A stretch of DNA of 21,207 nucleotides from Candidatus Moraniibacteriota bacterium (lineage in GTDB: Bacteria > Patescibacteriota > Minisyncoccia > Moranbacterales > UBA1568), in assembly GCA_030690925.1 (NCBI GenBank), contig JAUYFO010000086.1, positions 1 to 21,207 on the forward strand, read 5' to 3'. Below the pieces are notes generated by a model. It did no database searches. It was given only the letters and a program-made list of their open reading frames with translations, and was not told the DNA's origin. How positions within the stretch are numbered: the stretch's first letter is position 1; each line of letters begins with the position of its first letter. Positions 12,708 through 20,243 of this stretch are shown here, piece by piece. A program made the position numbers and the translations under genes.

Positions 12708-14045
12708 ATGAAGAAAATTTTCCAGAGTGGTTTGGCTTTCGTTCGTGAAAATCCACGTATCCTGTATTCACTCGTGCTCTTGGTGTTTGTACCAGGAGCT
12801 TTCTTTTTTAATACTTACAGCATCATTTCTGGAATAGAAAAAGATATTGATCGCATCACTCAGCGTAAGGCAGTACTGGCTGAGAAGATTATTAGTGAAG
12901 TACTGGCTGATAAGCTCGAAGATCAGGAGCAGCTTCAGGGGGCTGTCAATCGTATTACCAGTAACAATGCCGAAATCTTGTCTCTGGCCATTTTGTACCC
13001 CGAGAGTGATTTCAGTCGTTTTCGAGTCGTGGCTTCCAGTGAACAGGAGACACTCAGTGAGACAACAGATAATATCCAGTACACGTTGGCTTGGAACAAG
13101 CCAGAGGGCATTGCCTTTTTGGATCGTGATGAAACAGGACGTTTCTGGCGTGTGACGAAACTTTTGTCTGATGGGAGTGGAGTCAAAGTGGGACTTATCA
13201 CTACCACCTTTTCTTTGCAGGATTCGGATGCCTTGATCGAACGCACCGTCAACCGTTCCTATCTGGTCCTTATGATCACGGTTATGGTGGTGTTACTGCT
13301 GGTGTCCAACCAGGCCAGACTGTTCGGTTATGTGCTGACGCTTAACAAGCTGAAAGAAGTGGATGCTATGAAAGATAACCTGGTGTCAATGGCTAGTCAT
13401 GAGCTGCGTTCACCGCTGACCGCTATCAAGGGTTATCTGGAATTATTGGAAGACAAGAAATTGGTACTCGACGAAGATGCCAAGAAATACTTCACCAATA
13501 TCTCGCTTTCGGTGAATCGGCTCAATACTTTGGTGCAGGATATGCTGGAGGTGTCACGCTTGGAGGGGAATCGGGTGCCGCTTACCATGACCGACTTTGA
13601 TCCGGCAGCACTCATCACTCAGTCGGTTGAGGAACTCCGTTCCCAGGCCATTCAGAAGGGCTTGGCACTCAATCTTTTGCCCCTGGGAACGGTGATGGTG
13701 CACGCCGATGAAGACCGGGTTCAAGAGATCTTAGTCAATCTAGTCGGTAACGCCATCAAGTATACGCTCAAAGGCAGTGTCAGTATCAGCGCTACTACGA
13801 AAGGCACAGAATACTTGGTCACGGTGGCGGATACCGGCTTCGGTATTTCGGCGGCCGACCAGAAGAAACTGTTTCAGAAGTTTTCGCGTATTCAGAACGA
13901 ACAAACGCAGACTATTACCGGCACCGGCCTTGGTTTGTGGATTACTTTCGAGTTGGCGCAGCGCATGGGAGGGACCATCATGGTAGAGAGCATCGAGGGT
14001 GTCGGGTCACACTTTACTTTGCATTTGCCGCTTACTAAGAAGTAG
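12708..14045 (+). CDS. Membrane sensor histidine kinase without a nearby response regulator
   Basis: A 445-residue kinase. TM1 (~18-36) and TM2 (~184-200) enclose a 147-residue outer sensor region with a long helix (~44-85) and a strand-rich part that includes FRVVASSEQE, GIAFLDRDETGRFWRV and VKVGLITTTFS, so probably a PAS/CACHE-like domain. HisKA follows with the H-box SHELRSPLTAIKGYLELL (phospho-acceptor His231). The HATPase domain has the N-box LVNLVGNAIKYT (Asn348), G1 DTGFG (375-379), the F-box KLFQKFSR and G2 GTGLGL (405-410). All catalytic motifs are intact. No HAMP domain and no receiver-domain protein occur in the window, so the partner regulator is elsewhere. Placement 12 nt after the surface-protein gene suggests that the kinase listens to, or is controlled together with, that protein. 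A terminator follows. Confidence 0.94.
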   Translation: MKKIFQSGLAFVRENPRILYSLVLLVFVPGAFFFNTYSIISGIEKDIDRITQRKAVLAEKIISEVLADKLEDQEQLQGAVNRITSNNAEILSLAILYPESDFSRFRVVASSEQETLSETTDNIQYTLAWNKPEGIAFLDRDETGRFWRVTKLLSDGSGVKVGLITTTFSLQDSDALIERTVNRSYLVLMITVMVVLLLVSNQARLFGYVLTLNKLKEVDAMKDNLVSMASHELRSPLTAIKGYLELLEDKKLVLDEDAKKYFTNISLSVNRLNTLVQDMLEVSRLEGNRVPLTMTDFDPAALITQSVEELRSQAIQKGLALNLLPLGTVMVHADEDRVQEILVNLVGNAIKYTLKGSVSISATTKGTEYLVTVADTGFGISAADQKKLFQKFSRIQNEQTQTITGTGLGLWITFELAQRMGGTIMVESIEGVGSHFTLHLPLTKK

Positions 14046-14112
14046 GGATGTATTCATCTAGTACAAGGGGTTGATTCCTGTAGCGATTCGTGCTAGAGTA
14101 AGCATCCAGAAG

Positions 14113-14136
14113 AAATTGTCCTGAGGGACGATTTTT
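14113..14136 (+). terminator. Terminator after the histidine kinase gene
   Basis: AAATTGTCC (14113-14121), loop TGAG, GGACGATTT (14126-14134), with one G-U pair and five T in a row, then CTTTT. Confidence 0.82.
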
Positions 14137-14164
14137 CTTTTGCCGCATATACTCTTTTTTACTT

Positions 14165-14569
14165 ATGTCAGCAACCAGAGAGCAGCAACAGTCACCCTTT
14201 GTCCATGTCAAGCGCGCTAGCGCCGGACTTGGACTTTTTGCTTTAGCTCCAATAAAAAAAGGGACGACCATCATCGAGTACATCGGGGAGCGGGTGCCGA
14301 CCGAGGTTGGGGACGAGCGCGACAACCGCTACATGTTTAACATCAACACCAAGTGGGATATCGATGGCAGTCCGCGCCACAACACCGCCCGCTATGCCAA
14401 TCACTCTTGCCGACCAAACTGCGAAGCTATCAACCGTCGTGGGCGTATCTTTATCGTGGCCAAACGTTCTATCAACGTGGGGGAAGAATTGACCTACCAC
14501 TATGGCAAGGACCACTTCACTGGCTTCATAAAACCTCTTGGCTGCCGCTGCGCCAGGTGCTCTCTCTAA
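14165..14569 (+). CDS. SET-domain protein-lysine methyltransferase
   Basis: A 134-residue single-domain protein. It starts with the SET entry strand (FVHVKRASAGLGLFALAPIKKGTTI style) and continues IIEYIGERV and RYMFNIN. It has the S-adenosylmethionine/knot motif YANHSCRPN (Asn79, His80, Cys82), the catalytic Tyr region EELTYHYG (Tyr111, Tyr113) and a post-SET-like cysteine cluster CRCARC (Cys127, 129, 132). That cluster together with Cys82 can bind zinc. SET enzymes methylate lysines; in bacteria the targets are histone-like or ribosomal proteins, as shown for chlamydial NUE. The substrate here is unknown. A TATACT at 14148-14153 lies so close to the ATG that the message could be nearly leaderless. 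It sits between the kinase terminator and the pseudouridine synthase gene. Confidence 0.92.
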   Translation: MSATREQQQSPFVHVKRASAGLGLFALAPIKKGTTIIEYIGERVPTEVGDERDNRYMFNINTKWDIDGSPRHNTARYANHSCRPNCEAINRRGRIFIVAKRSINVGEELTYHYGKDHFTGFIKPLGCRCARCSL

Positions 14570-14583
14570 GGCAAGCCCCTATT

Positions 14584-14613
14584 CTTGACTTTTTTAGAAA
14601 ATCCTGTCATAGT
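14584..14613 (+). promoter_or_regulatory. Possible promoter for the pseudouridine synthase gene
   Basis: TTGACT at 14584-14589 and CATAGT at 14608-14613 with an 18-bp spacer; the start codon at 14638 follows 24 nt later. The -35 is good and the -10 is poor. Confidence 0.35.
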
Positions 14614-14637
14614 AACAAGAATTCATTTTGCATCTTT

Positions 14638-15363
14638 ATGGCTGAAGCAATCATTTATCCCATGCGCATCAATCGTTACCTGGCCCTCAAGGGTTTGGCT
14701 ACCCGGCGGGGCGCTGACCAGCTCATTAAGCTTGGTTTGGTACGTTTGGCGGGACGGGTGGCAGTACTCGGGGACAAGGTAGAGAATGTCGAGGTAGCAG
14801 TCGAGGTCATGAAAAGCAAGATAGCATCAGGTAAGAAACCGGTTTATATTGCTTATTACAAACCACGCGGCATTATTGCTCATTCTCCTCAGGACTTTGA
14901 GCAGTCGATTGATCAGATTTCGGGTTTCCCGGGAACGTTTCCAATAGGGCGTTTGGACAAAGATTCCGAAGGACTCATTCTCCTTACCAACGATGGTCGG
15001 GTGACGGAACGGCTACTACACCCGCGTTTCAAGCATGAAAAAGAATATAAAGTGACGGTACGGGAAGCCATTCCACTGAACCTGAAGAAGGTTTTGGAAG
15101 AAGGGGTCTACAACGCTGGTGATTGGCTCAAGGCAAAGTCAGTGATGGTAGTACCACCACACACCATGCATATCATCCTGACCGAAGGCAAGAAACATCA
15201 TATCAGACGCATGCTTTCGGAAGCCAAACTGACAGTAGAAAAACTGATTCGTACTCGGGTGATGGATATCTACCTGGGAGCGCTCAAGCCCGGTAAGGCG
15301 CGTGTGCTTGAGGGTGAAGCCCGTAAGGCCTTTTTGGCCAGCATTGATCTCGGGGAACTCTAA
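14638..15363 (+). CDS. RsuA/RluB/RluE/RluF-family pseudouridine synthase
   Basis: A 241-residue enzyme from the ATG at 14638. The ATG at 14662 gives the tighter start MRINRYLALKG and cannot be excluded; the longer open frame back to 14353 overlaps the SET gene and is not credible. Residues 9-52 form an S4 RNA-binding domain. The catalytic domain begins at VYIAYYKPRGI and carries IGRLDKDSEGLILLTNDG, whose Asp107 is the catalytic aspartate. The closing motif KKHHIRRM (for G-x-x-R-Q-I-R-R-M) is RluF/RluB-like. The family isomerises uridine to pseudouridine in 16S or 23S rRNA. The exact rRNA site cannot be told from sequence, so no symbol is given. It may share a transcript with the secreted-protein gene 47 nt downstream. 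Confidence 0.92.
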   Translation: MAEAIIYPMRINRYLALKGLATRRGADQLIKLGLVRLAGRVAVLGDKVENVEVAVEVMKSKIASGKKPVYIAYYKPRGIIAHSPQDFEQSIDQISGFPGTFPIGRLDKDSEGLILLTNDGRVTERLLHPRFKHEKEYKVTVREAIPLNLKKVLEEGVYNAGDWLKAKSVMVVPPHTMHIILTEGKKHHIRRMLSEAKLTVEKLIRTRVMDIYLGALKPGKARVLEGEARKAFLASIDLGEL

Positions 15364-15410
15364 GGGCTGAGAGAGGTGCGGTGTTGGAAAAAAAGGGACA
15401 AGAGAGTACA

Positions 15411-15848
15411 ATGCAAGAGCGTATGAAAACGATTAGGAAAATTATTACCTCAAGTCTCTTCTTTGCTCTGGCCGTATTGGTCGGCGGGTCTTGTCTGTAT
15501 CCGATGTTAGGAGTCCAGGCTGCCACCATGACGCAAGCGCAGATGGCAGAGATGTCTACTGATGAGCATGTTGTACCAGGCCAGGGCTGTTTCACGGGGC
15601 AAGATAGTAGGAGTTGTGTCTCCACTCCAGATGAAAATAACTTTGGAAGCTGTGCTCTTTCTTGTGTTGGTTCACTTTCAAAAACAGGCGTCATAAAAAA
15701 AGCGTCAGAGGGACCCAGCCTTTCCGGAGCGTACGTTGTTCCAAATGGCACCGCACCGATCGAGAGTGACCACAGCACGGCCCCAGGAGTCTGGGCACAG
15801 AGTGGTAATGATCCAGGAGTGCTACTTTCCGTAGCGAAAAAGGAATAG
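15411..15848 (+). CDS. Secreted small Cys-containing protein of unknown function
   Basis: A 145-residue protein from the ATG at 15411; in-frame alternatives are GTG 15381 and ATG 15423. A basic start (MKTIRKI) and hydrophobic core form a signal peptide with a good signal peptidase I site after GVQA. The mature part has no membrane segment and contains four Cys in a short span (GQGCF, SRSCVS, GSCALSC), which could form two disulfides or hold a metal. The rest is Gly/Ser/Pro-rich. I recognise no family. It is the first gene upstream of the copper operon in the same direction, 95 nt from the HMA-SafE gene, so a role as secreted metal-binding protein or DipZ-dependent disulfide protein is possible but unproven. 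Confidence 0.65.
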   Translation: MQERMKTIRKIITSSLFFALAVLVGGSCLYPMLGVQAATMTQAQMAEMSTDEHVVPGQGCFTGQDSRSCVSTPDENNFGSCALSCVGSLSKTGVIKKASEGPSLSGAYVVPNGTAPIESDHSTAPGVWAQSGNDPGVLLSVAKKE

Positions 15849-15943
15849 ATTTTTTTTGCGCCAGCATTCTTGGAGAGGCTTCATGGTGGAGTGTTTCCTG
15901 TCTGGTGCCTTTTGCGTTCTTTGTAATCCATGACCTTCTTTCT

Positions 15944-17284
15944 ATGAATAAACTCACTATCGATATTGCTGGTATGCACTGTCGCTCCTGTGAAATCTTG
16001 ACCGAAGAAGAGCTCTCTAGTGTTCCGGGTGTGACAAAAGTTAGAACCGACTTCCGTAAAGGAATAGCAGAAGTATTTTTTCAAGAGAAGCAGCCGAGTG
16101 CGGCTGCTTTGAAACAGGCCATAGAGCATGCGGGCTATACTCTGGGCAGAGGGGAGCGTTCTTGGATGAGTGATGATATAGCGGCTTGGGTAGAACTGTT
16201 GTTTGCGCTTGGCATAGTATTGACACTCTTCTTCTTCGCCAAAACCTTTGGTCTGTTTGATATTGCCCTTGGATCATCGGAACGACTTTCCAGTTTGCCT
16301 TTCGTGCTTCTCCTCGGGGTGGTAGCGGGGCTGTCGACGTGTATGGCTATGGTGGGTGGGTTGGTACTGGCCGTATCAGCACGCTTCAGCGAGCGTCACC
16401 CAGAAGCCAGTGTTCGCCAGAAGTTTTCCCCTAATGTGTACTTCAACCTAGGACGGATTGCAGGATTTGCACTTCTTGGTGGTTTACTTGGAGTGTTTGG
16501 CTCCACGTTCCAGCTTTCGGCACTTTCGGTGGGGGCAATCACGCTCATCATTGGTGGCATCATGCTTTTGGTCGGACTGCAGTTACTCGAGCTTTTTCCT
16601 CGCCTGTCAGCTTGGAAATTAACACTCCCGAAAGGAATCGCCCGCGTCCTCGGGGTGCAGTCACATAGTAAGAGGGAGTACAGTCATGGGCGGACTATGC
16701 TTCTTGGGGCGCTCACGTTCTTTTTGCCCTGTGGCTTTACGCAACTCACACAACTTTTTGTGGTGGCGCAGGGGAGTCCTATGATCGGGGCCCTGACCAT
16801 GGGTACTTTTGCCCTCGGGACGGCGCCTGGACTACTCGGTATCGGTGGTATTGCCGCGACCGCTACGGGTAGTTTCCGAAGATTCTTCTTCAAGATGGCG
16901 GGGGTGATCGTGATTGCGCTTGGTCTCTTTAACTTTCAGAATGGGGCGGTCTTGGTACGGCTGAACGTCAATGTCCCAAATGGTAATGACAGAGCTAAGA
17001 CTACCCTCCCTACCGGTGCAGCACAGGCGATCCGCATCACCCAGCAGGCTAACGGCTATTATCCTAAAGAGCTTTTTGTGAAGCGGGGGCAACCGGTGAA
17101 ACTGATTATTGATTCACGGGAGTCATACAGCTGTGCGGCCAGTTTCATGATGCCTCAGGCAGGAATCCGTCAGATACTGAAACCGGGAGAAAATGTTTTC
17201 GAGTTCACGCCAGAAAAATCGGGCGCCATGCCATTTAGTTGTTCGATGGGTATGTACCGCGGCGTTATTAATGTTACTGACTAA
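15944..17284 (+). CDS. HMA-SafE-cupredoxin fusion, putative copper-handling membrane protein
   Basis: A 446-residue three-part protein from the ATG at 15944; an upstream in-frame TTG at 15905 gives an unlikely leader. Residues 1-67 are a heavy-metal-associated domain with GMHCRSC (Cys13, Cys16). Residues ~82-335 are a six-helix SafE/DsbD-like membrane domain (COG2836 type), with STCMAMVGG at 131-139 and LPCGFTQ at 261-267, the two sites where DsbD relatives carry their cysteines. Residues ~360-446 are a cupredoxin-like domain with YSCAASFMMP (Cys397) and FSCSMGMYRG (Cys433, Met435, Met437), a Cys/Met set that suits Cu(I). The reading is that Cu(I) arrives on HMA, passes the membrane domain and is held outside by the cupredoxin. 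Electron transfer through the membrane part is the alternative. It is followed after 5 nt by the CopZ-like gene. Confidence 0.85.
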   Translation: MNKLTIDIAGMHCRSCEILTEEELSSVPGVTKVRTDFRKGIAEVFFQEKQPSAAALKQAIEHAGYTLGRGERSWMSDDIAAWVELLFALGIVLTLFFFAKTFGLFDIALGSSERLSSLPFVLLLGVVAGLSTCMAMVGGLVLAVSARFSERHPEASVRQKFSPNVYFNLGRIAGFALLGGLLGVFGSTFQLSALSVGAITLIIGGIMLLVGLQLLELFPRLSAWKLTLPKGIARVLGVQSHSKREYSHGRTMLLGALTFFLPCGFTQLTQLFVVAQGSPMIGALTMGTFALGTAPGLLGIGGIAATATGSFRRFFFKMAGVIVIALGLFNFQNGAVLVRLNVNVPNGNDRAKTTLPTGAAQAIRITQQANGYYPKELFVKRGQPVKLIIDSRESYSCAASFMMPQAGIRQILKPGENVFEFTPEKSGAMPFSCSMGMYRGVINVTD

Positions 17285-17289
17285 AGCGT

Positions 17290-17502
17290 ATGGAAAAAAA
17301 CACCTTTCGCATAACGGGAATGCACTGCACTGCTTGTCAGAAAGTATCGAAATTGAAGTTGGGAACAATAGAGGGGGTAGGGGAAGTCACCGTACTTCAA
17401 GACGGAGCGGCAACGATTATGGCCAGCCGAAAACTGTCACTGACGGAGGTGCAGGCAGCTCTTCAAGGCACAGAATACAAGATTGTTTACCTGAATCACT
17501 AA
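17290..17502 (+). CDS. copZ: CopZ-like heavy-metal-associated copper chaperone
   Basis: A 70-residue free-standing HMA domain with beta-alpha-beta-beta-alpha-beta order and the metal motif GMHCTAC (Cys13, Cys16). Such chaperones carry Cu(I) in the cytoplasm to the N-terminal HMA domains of the CopA ATPase. The spacing of 5 nt from the SafE gene before and 10 nt to copA after leaves little doubt of one operon. After CxxC it reads QKVSKLKLGTIEGV, with fewer acidic residues than the copA HMA domains, which fits donor-acceptor charge pairing. It has no Shine-Dalgarno sequence, so translation probably couples to the gene in front. Confidence 0.9.
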   Translation: MEKNTFRITGMHCTACQKVSKLKLGTIEGVGEVTVLQDGAATIMASRKLSLTEVQAALQGTEYKIVYLNH

Positions 17503-17512
17503 CAGCCTGTAT

Positions 17513-20221
17513 ATGAAAAAGCATATTGATATGCGTATCATAGGTATGCACTGCGCATCCTGTGAAATACTTATTGGAGGAGAGCTCAAAGCAGTGAGAG
17601 GAGTATCGGACGTCACTATCGACCATGTGGCGGGACAGGCCACGCTGGTGCTTGACGAAGAACAGGGAACGCGGAGTGCCGTAATCGAAGCCGTAAAGCG
17701 TGCTGGTGCCTACAGGGCAGAAATTACGGGTGAAAAGATCATACAGGCCACAGCGTCGCAAGCAGCTGCCCCCTTAACAGAGCAGAGTAATATCGCCGTC
17801 GAAGAGATTGCGGATCATGGTGTCCATCAAGAAGGGAGCGAAGAGCGCACCCAGCTTTCTGTGATTGGGATGCACTGCGCTTCTTGTGCTGGTATTATCG
17901 AGCGCTCGCTTCGTAAGACACCTGGAGTCAAGCAGGCCAATGTGAATTTTGCTACGGAAAAAGCGACGGTCGTGTTTCAGAATGATCAAACGGGGATAGC
18001 GGCACTGAAACAAGCGGTCAAGGACGCTGGGTACGAGGCGGAAGAAGTGGATCCTAAGGATACGGGGTACGAGAAGCGTAAGCGGGAGCGAGTAATCGCA
18101 GACTACCGCCAGAAGTTTTATTTCGGGCTGGTATTGTCACTTCCCATGTTCTACTTCATGCTTTTTGATTTCTTCGCTCTTTGGGGGAAGGAACCTCTCT
18201 GGCCCTATGTTGGCATTGTATCGCTTTTGCTCACCATCCCCGTGCAGTTCATTATCGGAGCTGGTTTCTACAAGGGGGCGTGGTCGTCACTTATGATGAA
18301 GATGTTCAATATGGATAGCCTCATCGCCATCGGGACCACTACCGCTTTTCTCTACAGCACGATCAACTATTTCCTCTACGTATGGAACACTGGCTCTTGG
18401 ATCGGGGTAGCTGGGGCAAAAATTCCGGAACTGTACTTTGAGACGGCTGCATTTTTGATTACGTTTGTGATTCTGGGGAAATGGTTGGAGGCTCGTACCA
18501 AAGGACGCACTTCGGATGCTATTCGCAAGCTGATGGGGCTGCAGACCAAGACAGCACGGGTGGTCCGCGGAACTGGGACTGTCGATATTCCGGTAGAGTC
18601 AGTGGCTCACGGCGATACCGTGGTGGTCCGCCCCGGAGAGCGTATCCCGGTTGATGGCATTGTGAAGAGCGGTCATTCTTCGATCGATGAATCTATGATC
18701 ACCGGAGAAAGCATACCGGTCGAAAAGAAGAGTGGTGATATGGTGATCGGTGGGACGGTGAATAAAGTGGGCAGCTTCGAATTCGAAGCAACGCGCGTGG
18801 GTAACGAAACGATGTTAGCCAATATCGTGCGGTTGATTGAAGAAGCCCAGGGGTCAAAGGCCCCCATTCAGGATTTTGCTGATCGCATCTCGATGTGGTT
18901 CGTTCCGGCCGTCATTATTGTAGCGGTACTGACCTTTATTGCTTGGTACGTCATTCTTGGCTCCACCCTGTCGTTTGCGCTCATGGCCTTTACGGCGGTC
19001 ATCGTCATCGCCTGTCCTTGCGCGCTGGGTCTGGCTACCCCAACAGCGCTCATGGTGGGGACGGGCAAGGGTGCCGAGAACGGTATTCTTATCAAAGGAG
19101 GTGAGCCATTGGAGGCCACCAGGAGTATCACGGCTATTGTGTTTGACAAAACCGGAACGATTACCAAGGGGAAACCAGAAGTAACGGACATACTTGTTTT
19201 TGGGGCGATGACAGAAGATGACGTACTCGAGGTAGCGGCGTCACTCGAGCGACAATCCGAGCACCCTTTGGCGGAAGCGATTTATGCCTATGCCGAGGAA
19301 GAGGGTTTGCACCTTGAACAGGTGAGTGATTTTCAGGCCATTCCTGGTAAGGGGGTGTGGGGTATGGTGGACGGGAAAACGTATGCCTTTGGGAATAAGG
19401 CATTAGTGATCGATCAGGGAATAGTGATTGATGCTCGTGTCGAGCGCAAGGTATCTCGCTTGGAAACACAGGGCAAGACAGTCATGTACCTGACTTTTCA
19501 ATCGGGGATTCTGGGGGCGGTCGCTGTAGCTGATACCGTCAAGGAAACATCCAAGGGTGCCATAGCACAACTGAAAGCGCTGGGACTGGAAGTGTGGATG
19601 ATCACTGGGGACAATGAACGAACGGCTCAGGCGATTGCCAAGGAGGTAGGCATCGAGAATGTCATGGCTGGTGTGCTCCCCGAAGAAAAAGCAGCCAAGG
19701 TCAAGGGACTGCAGATACGGGGCAAGAAAGTGGCTATGGTGGGGGATGGCATCAATGATGCTCCAGCACTCGCCCAATCTGATTTGGGAATCGCTATGGC
19801 CAGCGGCACGGATGTGGCTATGGAGACCGGTGGTATTGTACTCATGAAAAACGATTTGCGCGATGTGGTGACTGCTTTTGAGCTTTCTAAAGAAACCATG
19901 CAGAAGATCAAGCAGAATTTGTTCTTCGCGCTGTTCTACAATGTGCTTGGTATTCCTATCGCGGCGCGGGTTTTGGTCGGGTTTGGTCTTGTACTTAAGC
20001 CGGAACTGGCCGGTTTGGCCATGGCCTTGTCGTCAGTGTCGGTAGTCACCAACTCGCTGTTCCTGCGCCTCTTCCGTCCAGGTCACAAGAACTGGATTTC
20101 TCTCCTGGCACCGATAGTGATGGTTGTTGCGTTCTCGCTTTTGTTCTTCCAGTTCGCCCGTTTGAGTAGTGCGGAAACTATGGGGGGAACCGCAACGGTC
20201 ATGGAGACTCCAGCACGCTAA
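17513..20221 (+). CDS. copA: CopA-type Cu(I)-exporting P1B-ATPase
   Basis: A 902-residue pump. Two HMA domains (residues 6-70 with Cys14/Cys17, and 113-180 with Cys122/Cys125, both GMHCASC) lie before the membrane part, joined by a ~40-residue acidic linker. The core order is complete: TGES actuator loop (397-400), CPC in transmembrane helix 6 (501-503), phosphorylation site DKTGT (Asp545), SEHP nucleotide motif (582-585), and hinge GDGINDAP (744-751). The P1B-1 copper signature YN (809-810) and MALSS (837-841) in the last two core helices confirms Cu(I). Using ATP, it moves Cu(I) out of the cytoplasm. After helix 8 it carries an extra hydrophobic segment (about 861-882) and a short Thr/Met tail, which most CopA proteins lack. 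It lies in the middle of the copper operon and is followed after 22 nt by the CuA cupredoxin. Confidence 0.96.
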   Translation: MKKHIDMRIIGMHCASCEILIGGELKAVRGVSDVTIDHVAGQATLVLDEEQGTRSAVIEAVKRAGAYRAEITGEKIIQATASQAAAPLTEQSNIAVEEIADHGVHQEGSEERTQLSVIGMHCASCAGIIERSLRKTPGVKQANVNFATEKATVVFQNDQTGIAALKQAVKDAGYEAEEVDPKDTGYEKRKRERVIADYRQKFYFGLVLSLPMFYFMLFDFFALWGKEPLWPYVGIVSLLLTIPVQFIIGAGFYKGAWSSLMMKMFNMDSLIAIGTTTAFLYSTINYFLYVWNTGSWIGVAGAKIPELYFETAAFLITFVILGKWLEARTKGRTSDAIRKLMGLQTKTARVVRGTGTVDIPVESVAHGDTVVVRPGERIPVDGIVKSGHSSIDESMITGESIPVEKKSGDMVIGGTVNKVGSFEFEATRVGNETMLANIVRLIEEAQGSKAPIQDFADRISMWFVPAVIIVAVLTFIAWYVILGSTLSFALMAFTAVIVIACPCALGLATPTALMVGTGKGAENGILIKGGEPLEATRSITAIVFDKTGTITKGKPEVTDILVFGAMTEDDVLEVAASLERQSEHPLAEAIYAYAEEEGLHLEQVSDFQAIPGKGVWGMVDGKTYAFGNKALVIDQGIVIDARVERKVSRLETQGKTVMYLTFQSGILGAVAVADTVKETSKGAIAQLKALGLEVWMITGDNERTAQAIAKEVGIENVMAGVLPEEKAAKVKGLQIRGKKVAMVGDGINDAPALAQSDLGIAMASGTDVAMETGGIVLMKNDLRDVVTAFELSKETMQKIKQNLFFALFYNVLGIPIAARVLVGFGLVLKPELAGLAMALSSVSVVTNSLFLRLFRPGHKNWISLLAPIVMVVAFSLLFFQFARLSSAETMGGTATVMETPAR

Positions 20222-20243
20222 GTAATAGAAGGTAGAAGTTATT

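Noticed and set aside
14353..14637. A 95-residue N-terminal extension of the pseudouridine synthase.
   Set aside because: It overlaps the SET gene in another frame and has no domain-like content; the S4 domain starts naturally at 14638 or 14662.
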